From positions 2,046,001 through 2,110,000 of the forward strand of contig JYIP02000003.1 in the NCBI GenBank assembly GCA_001051155.2: a DNA stretch of 64,000 nucleotides, in the 5' to 3' direction. The translations under genes and the position numbers were made by a program. Shown here in pieces: positions 23,852 through 35,072 of the stretch (positions within the stretch are counted from its first letter, which is position 1; every line of letters begins with the position of its first letter). Under the pieces are notes generated by a model that saw only the letters and a program-made list of their open reading frames with translations, did not search any database and was not told the DNA's origin. The stretch comes from Chrysoporthe austroafricana. Taxonomy: Eukaryota; Ascomycota; Sordariomycetes; Diaporthales; Cryphonectriaceae.

Positions 23852-24345
23852 CCTTAAAGATTTCCGCAAATCAGTTTATTATCGAAAACCGCTATTCTCA
23901 TTACCGTTTTCAAAATATATTGCTTGATATAAGAATAGCAATAATATTAATAATAAGCAAAAACTAATATTTCGCCTTCTAGCGCGAGATCTTATTTTTT
24001 CAAATAAATCCCTTAGCAATTAGAAAAGCTATAATAAAGTTCGGAAAAGGAATAATCGCATTTTCAATCGGCTTTATCGACTTCAAAATACCGATAAGAA
24101 TAATTACATTTTATATATTCGAAATATTTATGCCTTTCCTGCTATACTTAGCCGATATAAATTGCTTAAAGGTTTATTTCAATAACGTAATAGACAAGCT
24201 AATAAGAAGCAATATTAATATGCTAATAATACGCAAATAGAAATATTCGTAATTCTTCCTTAATAAAGATAAGGAAAAGAGCATTTTCTTAAATAAAGCA
24301 GAATTATAACGCTTCTATCGATATTTCGGATATTTTATAGCCGAG
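23852..24345 (+). pseudogene. Element G middle part (gag pre-integrase)
   Basis: This continues the copia frame after copy C. FLLYLADINCLKVYFNN and, further on, FLNKAELQRFYRYFGYF correspond to the gag pre-integrase region of fungal Ty1/copia polyproteins (family form LRRxHRRFGHP). His residues of that motif have become Tyr (CA to TA). The piece ends in ...FIAEYY where copy D is inserted. A protease domain should lie around the copy C insertion, but I cannot see its active site. Confidence 0.68.
24341..24345. repeat. Target site duplication CCGAG, left of copy D
   Basis: ccgag directly before the 5' LTR of D, repeated at 31667-31671 directly after its 3' LTR. Confidence 0.93.
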
Positions 24346-24757
24346 TATTATGAACTAACATACAGAAGGAAGAAACCCCAACCTAGGATCAAGCCAGGCA
24401 ATCAAGATACGTACCCTGCAGGAATTACGTAAGCTAGGGTTAGGGTTATCAGGGCTTAGCCTGGCTTACCGGGACTTAATGAGCAACCGTAAGCCCTGTC
24501 GAGCAGATATAAGCCAAGGACTGAAGAGATAAGTATATAAGGATAAAGGAACTACTAGCTGGGTAAAGAGATAGGATTTTCAATCGTCAATCTAAGTATT
24601 AATTGGGCTTTACTATTGATAGCCATATTAGCTTATGAATATTGCATTATTCAGTGAATTCGTCCTGAAGCTTAAGATAGTACTCGGTATCGCTCTTGTT
24701 AGCATAAACCCTTTGTCCTTATAGCATAACTAAGGATCTGCTGCAGCGTTTATAATA
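24346..24757 (+). repeat. 5' LTR of copy D
   Basis: 412 bp from tattatgaac to gtttataata. U3 carries the telomere-like ctagggttagggtta (24434-24448) and a TATA box tatataa (24534-24540). The conserved end ctgcagcgtttata closes U5. The following ttttgataactcttgttcaaga is the leader with the presumed primer-binding site. Confidence 0.93.
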
Positions 24758-24779
24758 TTTTGATAACTCTTGTTCAAGA
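24758..24779 (+). promoter_or_regulatory. Conserved leader, presumed primer-binding region
   Basis: ttttgataactcttgttcaa follows the LTR in D, nearly the same sequence follows it in C (16950) and a mutated one in B (8350). The position is right for a reverse-transcription primer-binding site, but it does not start with TGG as needed for pairing with a tRNA 3' CCA end. It contains a short inverted repeat, tcttgttcaaga. The primer is therefore unknown. Confidence 0.45.
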
Positions 24780-24869
24780 TCGGTTCGGTATATACCCCTT
24801 AAGCAATATTCAGGATATAATAGCGCCCCAAACCCTGTTTTCATCCAATAACCAGGCCTTCTAAGAAAA

Positions 24870-27800
24870 GGCCCTAATCGTCCTTACTAATGAACAATTC
24901 CAGCAACAGAATATGATATTGTACTAGCAACTTGAGGAAGTCAAGAATGAAATTATCCGCCTCAATACTTTCCAGCAGGCCAGGGCTTTCAAGCTCGATA
25001 AACCCGGCCCGTACAAAGGCATTCGGGAAGACTTCCAGGCCTTCTTGACATAACTCAAGGCTTATTTCAAGCATTATGGAACCCAATTCAGAACTACTTA
25101 CGACAAGATCGATTTCGCGGGAAGCCGCCTTGAAAGAGCGGCTTTCCAGTAGTAGGAGCCGACTTTCCGCAATTACTTAGACAATAGCGAAGAATTTCGC
25201 TCTGAGGATACCAAGCGCGTCTTTCAGCGCTATGCTAATTTCGAATTAGCCCTTACTAAGACCTTTGGAGACCTGGACGAACGACGCATTGTAATACGGC
25301 AGTTAGAAACATTTCGACAAACCGGTTCGGCTGCGGACTATACGGCGAAATTCCGGCAGATTGTCGCCTACCTTAATTACGAGGACGAACCCCTTATGGA
25401 TGCCTATTACGCAGGACTTAAGGAAGAAGTTAAGGATAAGCTTTACAAGGAAGATTGACCCGAAAAGCTTAGCGAGTTTATTAATAAGGCAATCCGTATT
25501 GATAACCGACTATACGAATGATAGCAATAATGGCAGAAGAATTACAGTATTACCCTGCAATATTAGCCAAATATTGGGAAGCGCAGGTTTTAGCATAAAG
25601 GCAAGAATAGTACGGCCTATTCAGGTATTATATATGCTAGGCTTATAGAATTAAATACTCTTATACGCGAATAATGCAAAGGAGTTATTTATTATAATTG
25701 CGGTAAGAAAGGCTATATCGCCCGCAATTGTCAATAGGAATAAAGGAAGCGAGAATGGAAGCCAGTCTTAAAGAAGCAGCTTAATGTCGCTTGGCAATAA
25801 GAACCCAATCAGCTAGACAAAAATATCCAATCAGAATAAGCAGCGGACCTTGATTACAGCAGTATCGGCTGGATAGCCTGCTACCAGGATTATTGCATAC
25901 TGTACTTCTCGGAAAAGGAAAGTTCAGGATAGTTCTTACGCAAGCCTTAGGGATAGCAATAACTCGCTATAGGCAAGAAAGGCCCATTCTATAATACTAT
26001 TATCCAGGATAGCAATTCCGATTGCTCTAGTAAAAGACTTTTATAAGGCGAAAAAGACTTAGGAAAATACTTTTTGAATTATTATCTGGAATAATAATAG
26101 AATAATATAGTAGAAGAAGAAATCGGCATTATGCGATTAGGATTACCGATACCTAGCAATACTATCGAAGAATTAGCATATTCCGACAGATAGCCGGATA
26201 ACCTACCGATTCCAGTTCCCAATGAAAAGTTATCAGAAAAGATAGCCCGTTATTAGCAAAAGAACTGCCAAGATTATAGCAAATGAATATCCAAATATAC
26301 GGAAGTTAAGCATATTATTTATAGGCTTACGATAAAGGAATTCTTCTAAAGCATACCATTTCAGAATAATGGATATCTATCCCAGGAAAACAAAAGGATC
26401 AGTTACTTATACTCTCGTTATTATAAACTTGCCTGGATCTGCTATATTTATTACAATTGCTAGATATATTTCAGCGAGAAAGTCAAATATAATTGGTTCT
26501 TACTAAGGGAATGGGACTAATTGATCTATCCCGTTACAGAAGAAAGAGGGAAATTCAGAAAAGTCCTGTATATCGAAAACAATAACGCATATATAGGGCT
26601 ACCCGATAATTGCCTACGAGCATATATTAATAGAAAAACCATATAGGGACAATGCTATGTAACCGTATGCTCTATATATATATAGGATAAGGCTAAGGAA
26701 TGGCATAGGCTGCAGAAAATCGAGAAGAATCGGCAGCGAAGCTATGCCCAAGCAAAAAGGCTAGCATAGCAAGCAACGAGAAGCGCTCGGGATACCCCAA
26801 AAAGGAAAGATCGCCTATAATGGGATAATAGCCGATCAGGACTACGAGATCCTTATATGCCACTACTAAGGAAAGCGAAAAGCATATTATTCTGGATGCA
26901 TATATCAAAGGATAACGATATAGCGCACTATTGGATAGCAGCGTATAAGGAAATTTTATCTTGCCCGAAATCGTTAATAGAGAACGAATTCCCTGGATGC
27001 AAAAGAAGGACTTTTACAAGCTCAATACTGTAGAAGGAAAGTCGATTACGTATAATCTAGGAGTAATCGATAAGAAGACTAATTATCTACTTATCTCGAT
27101 CCAAGGCCTTACAATAAATATTATTTTTAATATTATAGATACGGCATAGCATAAGTTGATCTTGGGAATATCTTGGCTTAAGAAGCATAACCCTCGAATT
27201 GATTGGATTACTAGCCAGATCTTATAGGAATAAGCCATACTTACTGAGAAAATTGCAATTACCAATAGAGGAAAAGACTTAATTATTGAGGATAGTATAA
27301 GAAAAATGCGTTCAAACAGGCTTACAAATACCCTTAGAGCTGAAAGATAAGCTACAATACAGGGAAGGGTTACGGATACTTTGAACTTCCAAACAAAGGT
27401 TAAAGACGGATTAAGACTACAAGTAATTATCGACTAATAAAAAAACGGTTAGGTACGGAACAATACGAAAAAATGCGGATTATAGAACTATAAAGAAATA
27501 TAGCTCTTACAATACGAATACGCCAGAAGACAATTCGGTTCGGCACTTGACAAATACCCGAGACTACCAGAAACGAGAAAGCCTCAAAAACAGGAAGCTA
27601 GCGAGGCAAGATATGCATAACAATACCTCATATTCTTACAGATCGCAGAAGACGAAAAAGAATTACTGCCAGACCTCAAAAACGTATTACGGGAGTATTA
27701 CGAATTCAAAAAACTATAGCAAAGAAGATTCGATAACGGCCTACCAGAATATAGCCTTTTCGATTACGAAATCCTATTGAAAGAAGGAATAAAGCTATAG

Positions 27801-30470
27801 AACTATTCCATTTACAAGCTCGATCAGGCAAAACTTAAAGCACTCAAGGAATATATCGACGAAAACCTCAAGAGAGGCTATATACGGAAATTACGATTAT
27901 TCGCGGGATACCCAATCCTGTTTGTTCCAAAGAAAAACGGCAAATTACGACTTTGCGTAAACTATCGGCAACTTAACAATATCATAATCAAGAATCGCTA
28001 TCCCCTGCCGTTAATAGGAGAAATGCGAGATTATCTGGTAAGAGCGAAATGGTTTACTACTCTGGACCTTAAAGAAGGATACTATTATATCCGGATTAAG
28101 GAAGATAATATTTGGAAAACAGCATTCAGAACTCGCTACGGATATTTCGAATATATAATCTTGCCTTTTGGATTGACTAATGCACTCGCGTCCTTCCAGG
28201 AAATGATCAATAACGTCTTTCGCGAATACCTGGATACTATTGTTATCGTCTACCTCGACGATATCTTTATCTATTCCAAAGATTTCGCATTATATAGATA
28301 GCATGTACGATAAATATTTCAGATATTATAGGATAACAAATTCCTTATAGAACCAAGCAAATGCTAGTTTTATTAGCAGAAAATCGATTACCTGGGCTAT
28401 ATTATCAAACTAGGACAAATCAGCATGCAAAAAGATAAAGTCCAAGCAGTAAAAGAATGGCCTATATTAGGAAGTATTAAGGAAATCAGAGCATTCCTCG
28501 GTTATGCCAATTTCTATTGATAATTTATTCGAGATTATAGCAAGATCGTACGATTACTTACGGATCTTACAAAAAAGGACTGCAAATTCGAATAGATCCA
28601 AGAAGCTCAAAAAGCATTTGATAAGATCAAGAAACGAATTATATCAGAACCCATACTTTGCGAAACGGACCCAGACAAACCATTCGAAATTAAAACCGAC
28701 ATATTAGATTATGCATTTGGCGGATAACTAGGCTAGCGAGATGACTAAGGATATTTCAGGATAGTAAGCAATTTCTTAAGAAAGTTAAACGGCCCGGAAT
28801 TCAATTACGGCATTCTAAATAAAGAACTAATAGCAATCGTTAAGGCATTTGAAAAATAGCAATATTACTTAATCGGAACAAAATACCAAATAATAGTATA
28901 TTCAGATTACAAAAACCTGATAACGTTTATAATAACAAAAGTTTTGAATAAACGATAAGTCAGATAGGCAGAATTCTTTTCACAATTTGACCTAAAAATT
29001 ATATATTGCAAAGGATCGGAAAACGGCAAAGCCGATACCCTTAGCAGATAAGCAGACTACCGGGATATAAAACCCAAGGAATTGCAGAATATCTTCAGAT
29101 AGGATAAAGATAATAGCCTTATAAACGAAGCAAGAGAATTCAATACGATTATTAGAATCGAGAATTAAGAAAGAAATCCTGAAAATATAACTCCCGAAAA
29201 ATAAAACGAATATATCAGGACTATATATAATGCACTAGTATACAGTTATCAAAGAATCAGAGCTACTTACGAAAGAATCAAGAGATACTGGAACCTATTA
29301 GGATTCAGACAAAGAATCGAAAGAATCTTACGAGAATGCGATAGCTGCAGGAAGAATAAGATCGAATATCATAAGCCCTATAGATTGCTTTAACTATTCC
29401 CGGTTCCGAAAGCGGTTTGGCAATCTATCAGCTAGGATTTCATTACTAAGCTACTTTTCTTACGAAAACCCTTAACTAGAATGCAGTATAATAGCATTCT
29501 AGTAATAGTTTGCAAACTGAGCAAGTATGCTTATTTCTTACTTTATAAAGAAAGCAGCATAGCGGAAGAATTCGTATATACGTTCTTCAGAATAGTTATA
29601 GCCAATTACGGCATGCTTAAAGAAATCATTTCCGATAGAGATAGAAAGTTCGTATCAAACTTCTGGATCTTACTTACGAAATTACTCGGAACATAATAAA
29701 GAATGTCCATAGCATTCTATCTATAAACAGACGGACAAACGGAAAGAACTAACCAGATTGTCAAGCAATACTTATAATACTATGTAAATTACGAACAGAA
29801 TAACTGGGTTAACCTCTTATCCCTAGCGCAATTTATATATAATAGCGCAAATATAAATACGATAAAAAAGTCGCTATTCTACGCATTTTATAGCTATAAC
29901 CCAATAGCCTATTACGACGAAATACCAGGAGCAAATGCAGAAGCTGCAGAAAGACGAATTAGGAAAATTAAGAAAGTTCAAGAAGAATTCCAGAAAGAAC
30001 TGAAATTCGTACAGGAAAGAATAACGAGATACGCCAATTCCAAAAGGATTGAAAGACTAATCCTATAAGAAAAGGATAAAATCTACTTTATTCAACGAAA
30101 GGAATATATCAAAATAACTAAACCCTCTTATTCGTTAGATTACAAGAAATTCGAACTATTCAGAATCTTAAGGAAAGTCTCAGATATCAATTTCGAACTC
30201 GCATTACCTTATAGAATAAGAATCTATCCGGTATTCCATATCTTATTCCTCGAACCAGTATTCAAAATAATGAAAACAGACGATACAATATAGATTGAAA
30301 GCAACAAGCCAAAATACGAGGTTAAACGAATCCTCAAATACCGTAATCCAAGCTATAACCCCGAATACCTCGTTAAATAGAAAGATTACCCGGCAAATGA
30401 AAATTCGTAAGAACCCAAGGCTAACTTACAAAATGCGCCTCGAGCATTAGCGGATTACTTAAACAAATAA
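24870..30470 (+). pseudogene. Copy D gag-pol remnant with chromodomain
   Basis: The best-preserved gag-pol here. Gag is about 24,870-25,620, and the knuckle near 25,690-25,730 reads YNCGKKGYIARNC. Protease is near 26,920-27,200 (LLDSS instead of DSG, then a LILGISWLKKHNP end). RT is about 27,790-28,515, with an open stretch at 28023-28301 including LDLKEGYYYIRIKE, FGLTNALASFQ and an intact YLDD (28251-28262). RNase H is about 28,640-29,050. Integrase is about 29,220-30,060, with SDRDRKF and TDGQTERTNQ. A chromodomain lies about 30,316-30,460 (YEVKRILKYR, EYLVK-stop-KDYP). It ends at TAA 30470. Stops at Gln/Trp make it inactive. Confidence 0.88.
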
Positions 30471-30509
30471 TAACGGAAAGGAATAAGCCCATAAAAGCTT
30501 TACCTACCC

Positions 30510-31160
30510 GAATTATCTAAGAAAATTGCCCGGATCCGGAACAGGAACCGGCCTTACCCAAAAAACCAGACTAGTCCATTATAGAATTGCCGGCATTTAC
30601 GGAATTCCAGTCAAAACTACTAAAAAAAGGATCCGCAATAGCAGCTACAGACTTTTCAGAAACTACCGCCTGCATTTCGACAGCTATACGATTACGCTCT
30701 TCCTTTTCCAGACCTTAATTTACTAACTTTATCCCTTTTTCCTAAAGGAAATGGCGTTATTTCTTTAGCCGCGCAAGACGAGCTAAGGATTCGGTTATAC
30801 GGGACTGGAATTTAAGAAGCCGCTCCTCTTCCTCAACCTTACGGCTATCGATCCGGGATAATTTATCGGTAACTCGTAATACTATAACAGGATCAGGAAA
30901 AAGAACGAGAGGAACGGATCAAAGGGAGGCCCACAAGACGATAACGGAACCCGTCCGGCATTGCAAGAACGCCCCCGTTTCGTATAATTAGAACAACTCT
31001 TAACCCTATCCACCATACGATACGACAAGCCCTCTTCAAGACAGAACGAACAAGGTATAATTTCGTACCCTCGAAACTCGATAAACGAAAATCGCTTAAG
31101 GCGGGCAAGACTTTTGGAAGAAAGAGTAGACGAAAGATTACGAGATTTGCCGACTCTGTG
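30510..31160 (-). pseudogene. Antisense Cys-rich coiled-coil ORF in copy D (divergent type)
   Basis: On the strand opposite gag-pol, between pol and the 3' LTR. One frame reads PCSFCLEEG...KSCSNYTKRGRSC, a Cys cluster of CxxC type. Another frame continues as a charged segment (KLSRIDSRKVEEEERLL) followed by FQSRITESLARLARL, a likely coiled coil. Near the end SFDWNSVNAGNSIMD resembles in style the FD-containing tail of the C/B/E version. Frameshifts separate the parts and the limits are approximate. The 71-residue open frame at 30893-31108 is a different, probably spurious frame over the same DNA. Confidence 0.5.
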
Positions 31161-31241
31161 AGATATCTTAATTAGGAAGGCGCGATACGGAACCTACCGA
31201 ACAAAGATACTCACAAAGTATTGTTAAGGACAACAAGCGAT

Positions 31242-31254
31242 AGAAAGGGGATGA
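31242..31254 (+). promoter_or_regulatory. Polypurine tract of copy D
   Basis: agaaaggggatga lies immediately before the 3' LTR start at 31255, the position of the plus-strand primer. Equivalent purine-rich tracts precede the 3' LTRs of B and E. Confidence 0.75.
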
Positions 31255-31666
31255 TATTATAAACCAACATACAGAAGGAAGAAACCCCAACCTGGGATCA
31301 AGCCAGGCAATCAAGATACGTACCCCGCAGGAATTACGTAAGCTAGGGTTAGGGTTGTCAGGGCTCAGCCTGGCTTACCGGGACTTAGTGAGCAACCGTA
31401 AGCCCTGTCGAGCAGATATGAGCCAAGGACTGAAGAGATAAGTATATAAGGATAAAGGAACTACTAGCTGGGTAAAGAGATAGGATTTTCAGTTATTAAT
31501 CTAAGTATCAATTGGGCTCTACTATTGATAGCCATATTGGCTTATGAATATTGCATTATTCAGTGAATTCGTCCTGAAGCTCAAGATAGTACTCGGCATC
31601 GCTCTTGTTAGCATAAACCCCTTGTCCTTACAGCACAACTAAGGATTTGTTGCAGCGTTCATAATA
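31255..31666 (+). repeat. 3' LTR of copy D
   Basis: 412 bp, collinear with the 5' LTR. It starts tattataaac, ends gttcataata and is followed by ccgag. The telomere-like ctagggttagggtt is at 31343-31356. It retains more C/G than the 5' LTR at many of the differing sites. Confidence 0.93.
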
Positions 31667-31671
31667 CCGAG
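31667..31671. repeat. Target site duplication CCGAG, right of copy D
   Basis: Partner of the ccgag at 24341-24345. Confidence 0.93.
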
Positions 31672-34391
31672 CGCCTATATTGCCTTTTCGAAAAAGCAAG
31701 GCATAACGATATTAACTGAGCATTCTTGGAAGCTATTACGAAATTCTGCTATTATTGCTAGCTAAATAGCTTATTACCGAAGCGATTCAAATTTACCCTA
31801 AAAATAATAAGGAATTCAATTACAAAATCTTTATAAATATATTATACCTGAATAAGAAACTAGTTTTCCATATAGTTAACGCGTTTATAGCTTTCTAAAA
31901 AGCGCATTTCTTTTTATTTATTTCGGCAAAGGATATTTAGAAAGCTTTTAAGATACTCTGGATTAATATCTATTAAAGCCTTCTTAACTATATTACTTAT
32001 AATACGGGCATTAATTTCGCTTTAATAGAATTCCGAAAAGAAGCGAAAATAATAGAGATAACGTATAAATAAGTTTTTATAGAAGCGCATTAATCGGTTG
32101 GCAAAATCGAACGCTATTACGCGCCTTTCAAATAATTATTTAAAATCCTTTACATTAAGCTAGCAAACCAAATAATTGATAAAGCAATTCTTTAAATAGC
32201 TATTAAGGCTATAAATAATATAGCAAGCTTTAACGGCTTTATACTGACTTTCTTTATTTTCGGAATATACTTATAAGTAAATTTTGACTTATTTCCTTCT
32301 TTATTTACGATTAAGCGAGCTGAAACAGTTCGAAAAATAATAGCAGCATTCAGAAAGCTAATAACAAAACGATAAATATACGATACCCTAAATATAAGAA
32401 ACGGCCTTATTACCGAAAATATTATATCGCTGCTATTATAAAGCGAAATCCGTATCTAGAAAGAGAAAGAAAAGTAGCAAAGGCTATACAAAATATTAGC
32501 TATTAAAAGTTATAATATTACTATCGATATAATTAACGGGCCGATAACTTTCCGTTCGACTATTATTTAGCCGTATTACCGAAAGCAAAAAGGAATAAAA
32601 AATAACGAAAATACGGCTAAACTGCAAGAAAAGGATAACGAAAACCCTATCAAATTAGAAATTATCGTAATGCTTAAAGCCTTACGGCTATAACGAAAAG
32701 GACGCTTTTTAGGCTTAAAGAACAAGCAAAAGAGTATTAAAGCAGCCAATCTGGCTAAGATTTCGATAATAGGAACCTTCTTAACGAATAAAGGACGTAT
32801 AGAGTACGACTTATTGCTCAAGCTATATGCGGACAGGGTTATTATAACCTTTAAAAAGCTTTTCGAAAAGTCAGACTAAAAAGATATTAACGACTTTATC
32901 GGACGTAATATTTTCAATTTCGAAAAGTATAACGAAAGCAAATATAGCTATGAACGCTTCTTTAAGTCGAAAATAGTACGGGAAATCAAAAGGAAAATAG
33001 ATAAGCTATACGAAAAATCTCGTTTCGTTATCCAAAGCTATAATAATAATAGTAAAAATGCTATCCTTACTTAATCGCTTACAATTTACTATATAAGCTA
33101 GCGCTTAATATTAGCTATTATACTAGCGCTAATAGCTAAAGGTATAATATAGATAGAACTGAAAGATATTATTTAAACATACTTTCAGTTATAAATAAAC
33201 TTTTTCAGGATTATTTTGGCCTTATTCCTAAAAGAATTAAAAGAGAAATATTCGAAAAGAACGATTATACAGATTATTAAGCCCTTATATAATATTGCTA
33301 AAGTAAGTATTTATTAATTTACGATATATTAAGCATATTATAGAATAAAGTTTGGAATAGCCTTTTCGATATACGACTTATGCTTTTTTATAGCAGAAAA
33401 TAACCCGTTTGCGCTAATAAGCATACAAACAGATAATATACTAATATTAGCAATTCCAGAATTCTTATTGAAAGAAGAAAAGAAGCTCGAAAAGATATAA
33501 TTACGTATAAAGCCGAAAACGAAACTAACGAAAAGCATTCTTATCGACTTTAATAAAGCCAAGCTAACCTTTAACAAAAATAGCCTATAAATAAGGCAAA
33601 AAGGATAGGCGGCAAAGATCTACGAGGTCGATATTAAAGTATCGGACCGCATTTAGCAATATTTCGAATAATATGCCAGAAAAGCTTATATAGCCTCGAT
33701 ATGCCAACCAGAGGCTTCTTTCGACCTCTTAGTAGCTGCTTAAGCACGACTACCTAATAAGAACGACTATATAAAGCTCAATAAGCGCCTAGTATAGCAA
33801 ATCGATAACGTATAGCGCAGACTGCAATATATCCTTATCGATATTACAATAGCAAAGCTAATAGTTTTCGCAAACGGGTCTTTTGCAAATAATTAAGACT
33901 TAAATTCTCAGTTAAGCTTTATTATAACCCTTATTAACGAGAAGGCTACGGATATGATATTCATTATTTATAGCAATATAATTCATTAAAGCTCGACAAA
34001 ATACAAGCGAATTACTCGGAACGTTCTCATTTCCGAAATATACAGGATAATAAATAGTATCAATATAAGTATAGCCCTGGCTATAACCTTAAGAATAATA
34101 GCAACAAGGTTTTCGTTATTAGCAATCTTTCTAATCGTTTATACGGATTCGTATTCGCTATACGAATGCCTTATTAAACTGAATATAATAAAAGAAAAGC
34201 GCTTAATAGTCGATATTATAGCTTTCCGTTAGTTGTACGAACGCTATGAAATAGCAAAAATACGATAAATTAATAGCGAAAACAACCCGGCGGACGTTTT
34301 GATAAAGGCAATGCCTAATAAGGCCCTGAAACGCCTTATTGACAATAACGAGCTGAAGATCCGTATGGAAGGATACGTAAAGAGGCCCTAA
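31672..34391 (+). pseudogene. Element G 3' pol remnant (integrase, RT, RNase H of copia type)
   Basis: Integrase: near 32,050-32,150 the frame reads FIEAHQSVGKIERYYAPFK, matching the EAHNSxGKxERYHAP motif of copia integrases. RT: the end is marked by CQPEASFDLL near 33,700. RNase H: VFANGSFANN near 33,865 (catalytic Asp now Asn), then NPADVLIKAMPNKAL near 34,280-34,330. The polyprotein ends EGYVKRP at TAA 34391. Stops are spread over the whole length. The several 60-80-codon minus-strand frames in this stretch are shadows. Confidence 0.75.
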
Positions 34392-34456
34392 GAGGCCTGA
34401 AAAGGGCTCGGAAGGCCCAGGAAGGAAAGCTATCGCAGAAAAGAAAAGACTGCCAG

Positions 34457-34790
34457 TATGGAATTACTATAGTAATGAAAAGGGACTAAGGCCTATTAGT
34501 GCACGGACTACCTAGCGGTCCGTATACTATCGGCCCAGGGCGCCCAGCCCCTTTTCGTTCGGACAGAACGACGGCCTTCCTTCCAGATAGATAGAACAAT
34601 ACCAAGCAATACAACGACAGTAACCTTCACGATCCCTATATACGTACGTATAAAGGCCCAGCCAATAACAATTAATATAACAGAAATCAACCCTTTTCTT
34701 ATCTCTTCTTTATTTGTGCTTATATAATTGTTTAAGCCGAATATCTACCTTTAATCTATATACCTTTATACTTATCCTATATCGATATTC
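34457..34790 (+). repeat. Probable 3' LTR of element G
   Basis: It starts about 66 bp after the copia stop codon, at tatggaattactatagtaat, probably TGTGGAATTAC before RIP. It contains the inverted repeat ggactacctagcggtcc (34506-34522), a feature I associate with fungal copia LTRs, and a TATA-like stretch. Its GC content is above that of the surrounding repeats. The 3' end is uncertain because a gypsy LTR end follows directly and no 5' partner is in the window. Confidence 0.5.
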
Positions 34791-34794
34791 GCCC

Positions 34795-35021
34795 TCTTAT
34801 AGGATAGAATATTTATTAAATAAATTATTATAGCTCTTTAATCGTAAATTTAAATATTATTTCCTTTATAAAGTAATAGCCTTATAACTTATAAATATTT
34901 GCATTTAAAAGACTCTTTAATTATTTCCTTATTACTAAGGATTGTACTTGGCATTGCGCTTGCTAGTATAAACCCTTTGATACTGCAGGTATCTTAGGAT
35001 ATTGCGGCAGCGTTCATAACA
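34795..35021 (+). repeat. Truncated gypsy LTR (R-U5 part)
   Basis: From about 34,795 the sequence follows the R-U5 part of copy B's 3' LTR (tattaaataaattattatagctc, cttgctagtataaacccttt, gcagcgttcataaca). It ends exactly at the family's terminal repeat, 35021. No matching U3 or LTR start is seen upstream, so it is a 5'-truncated solo LTR fragment. Confidence 0.75.
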
Positions 35022-35032
35022 TTTGGTATTTT

Positions 35033-35037
35033 GGCTA

Positions 35038-35068
<31 letters not shown>

Positions 35069-35072
35069 TAGC
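35033..35072. repeat. (GGCT)n microsatellite
   Basis: Seven perfect GGCT units at 35041-35068, flanked by imperfect units (ggctagct before, tagct after). It lies 11 bp after the last LTR end, at the border between the AT-rich repeat block and the GC-normal gene region. Confidence 0.95.

Larger units (their letters stand above)
24346..31666 (+). mobile_element. Copy D: complete and youngest Ty3/gypsy chromovirus
   Basis: 7,321 bp with two 412-bp LTRs and the perfect target duplication ccgag, inserted in the copia element G. It is the least mutated copy: more codons are intact, the RT catalytic box is preserved and the chromodomain is readable. The two LTRs differ at roughly two dozen sites, all transitions by eye, as expected if RIP rather than ordinary mutation made most of the changes. 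Its LTR type is shared with copy A. Confidence 0.94.
15272..34790 (+). mobile_element. Element G: Ty1/copia retrotransposon split by copies C and D
   Basis: G is an old copia-type element in three pieces: 15272-16502 (leader and gag), 23847-24345 (gag pre-integrase) and 31667 to about 34790 (integrase, RT, RNase H, 3' LTR). Removing C and D with their target duplications restores a continuous order. The order integrase before RT is diagnostic for Ty1/copia. No 5' LTR for G is seen: copy B's 3' LTR ends directly before the leader. About 4.8 kb of G remains. It carries many Q/W-to-stop changes. Confidence 0.85.

Noticed and set aside
24434..24448. TTAGGG motif taken as a real telomere or chromosome end
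   Set aside because: There are only two repeat units, and they recur at equivalent places inside LTRs, so they belong to the elements, not to a telomere.
34508..34690. 60-codon minus-strand frame in the repeat block
   Set aside because: It lies in the probable copia LTR; no protein family and no antisense counterpart elsewhere.
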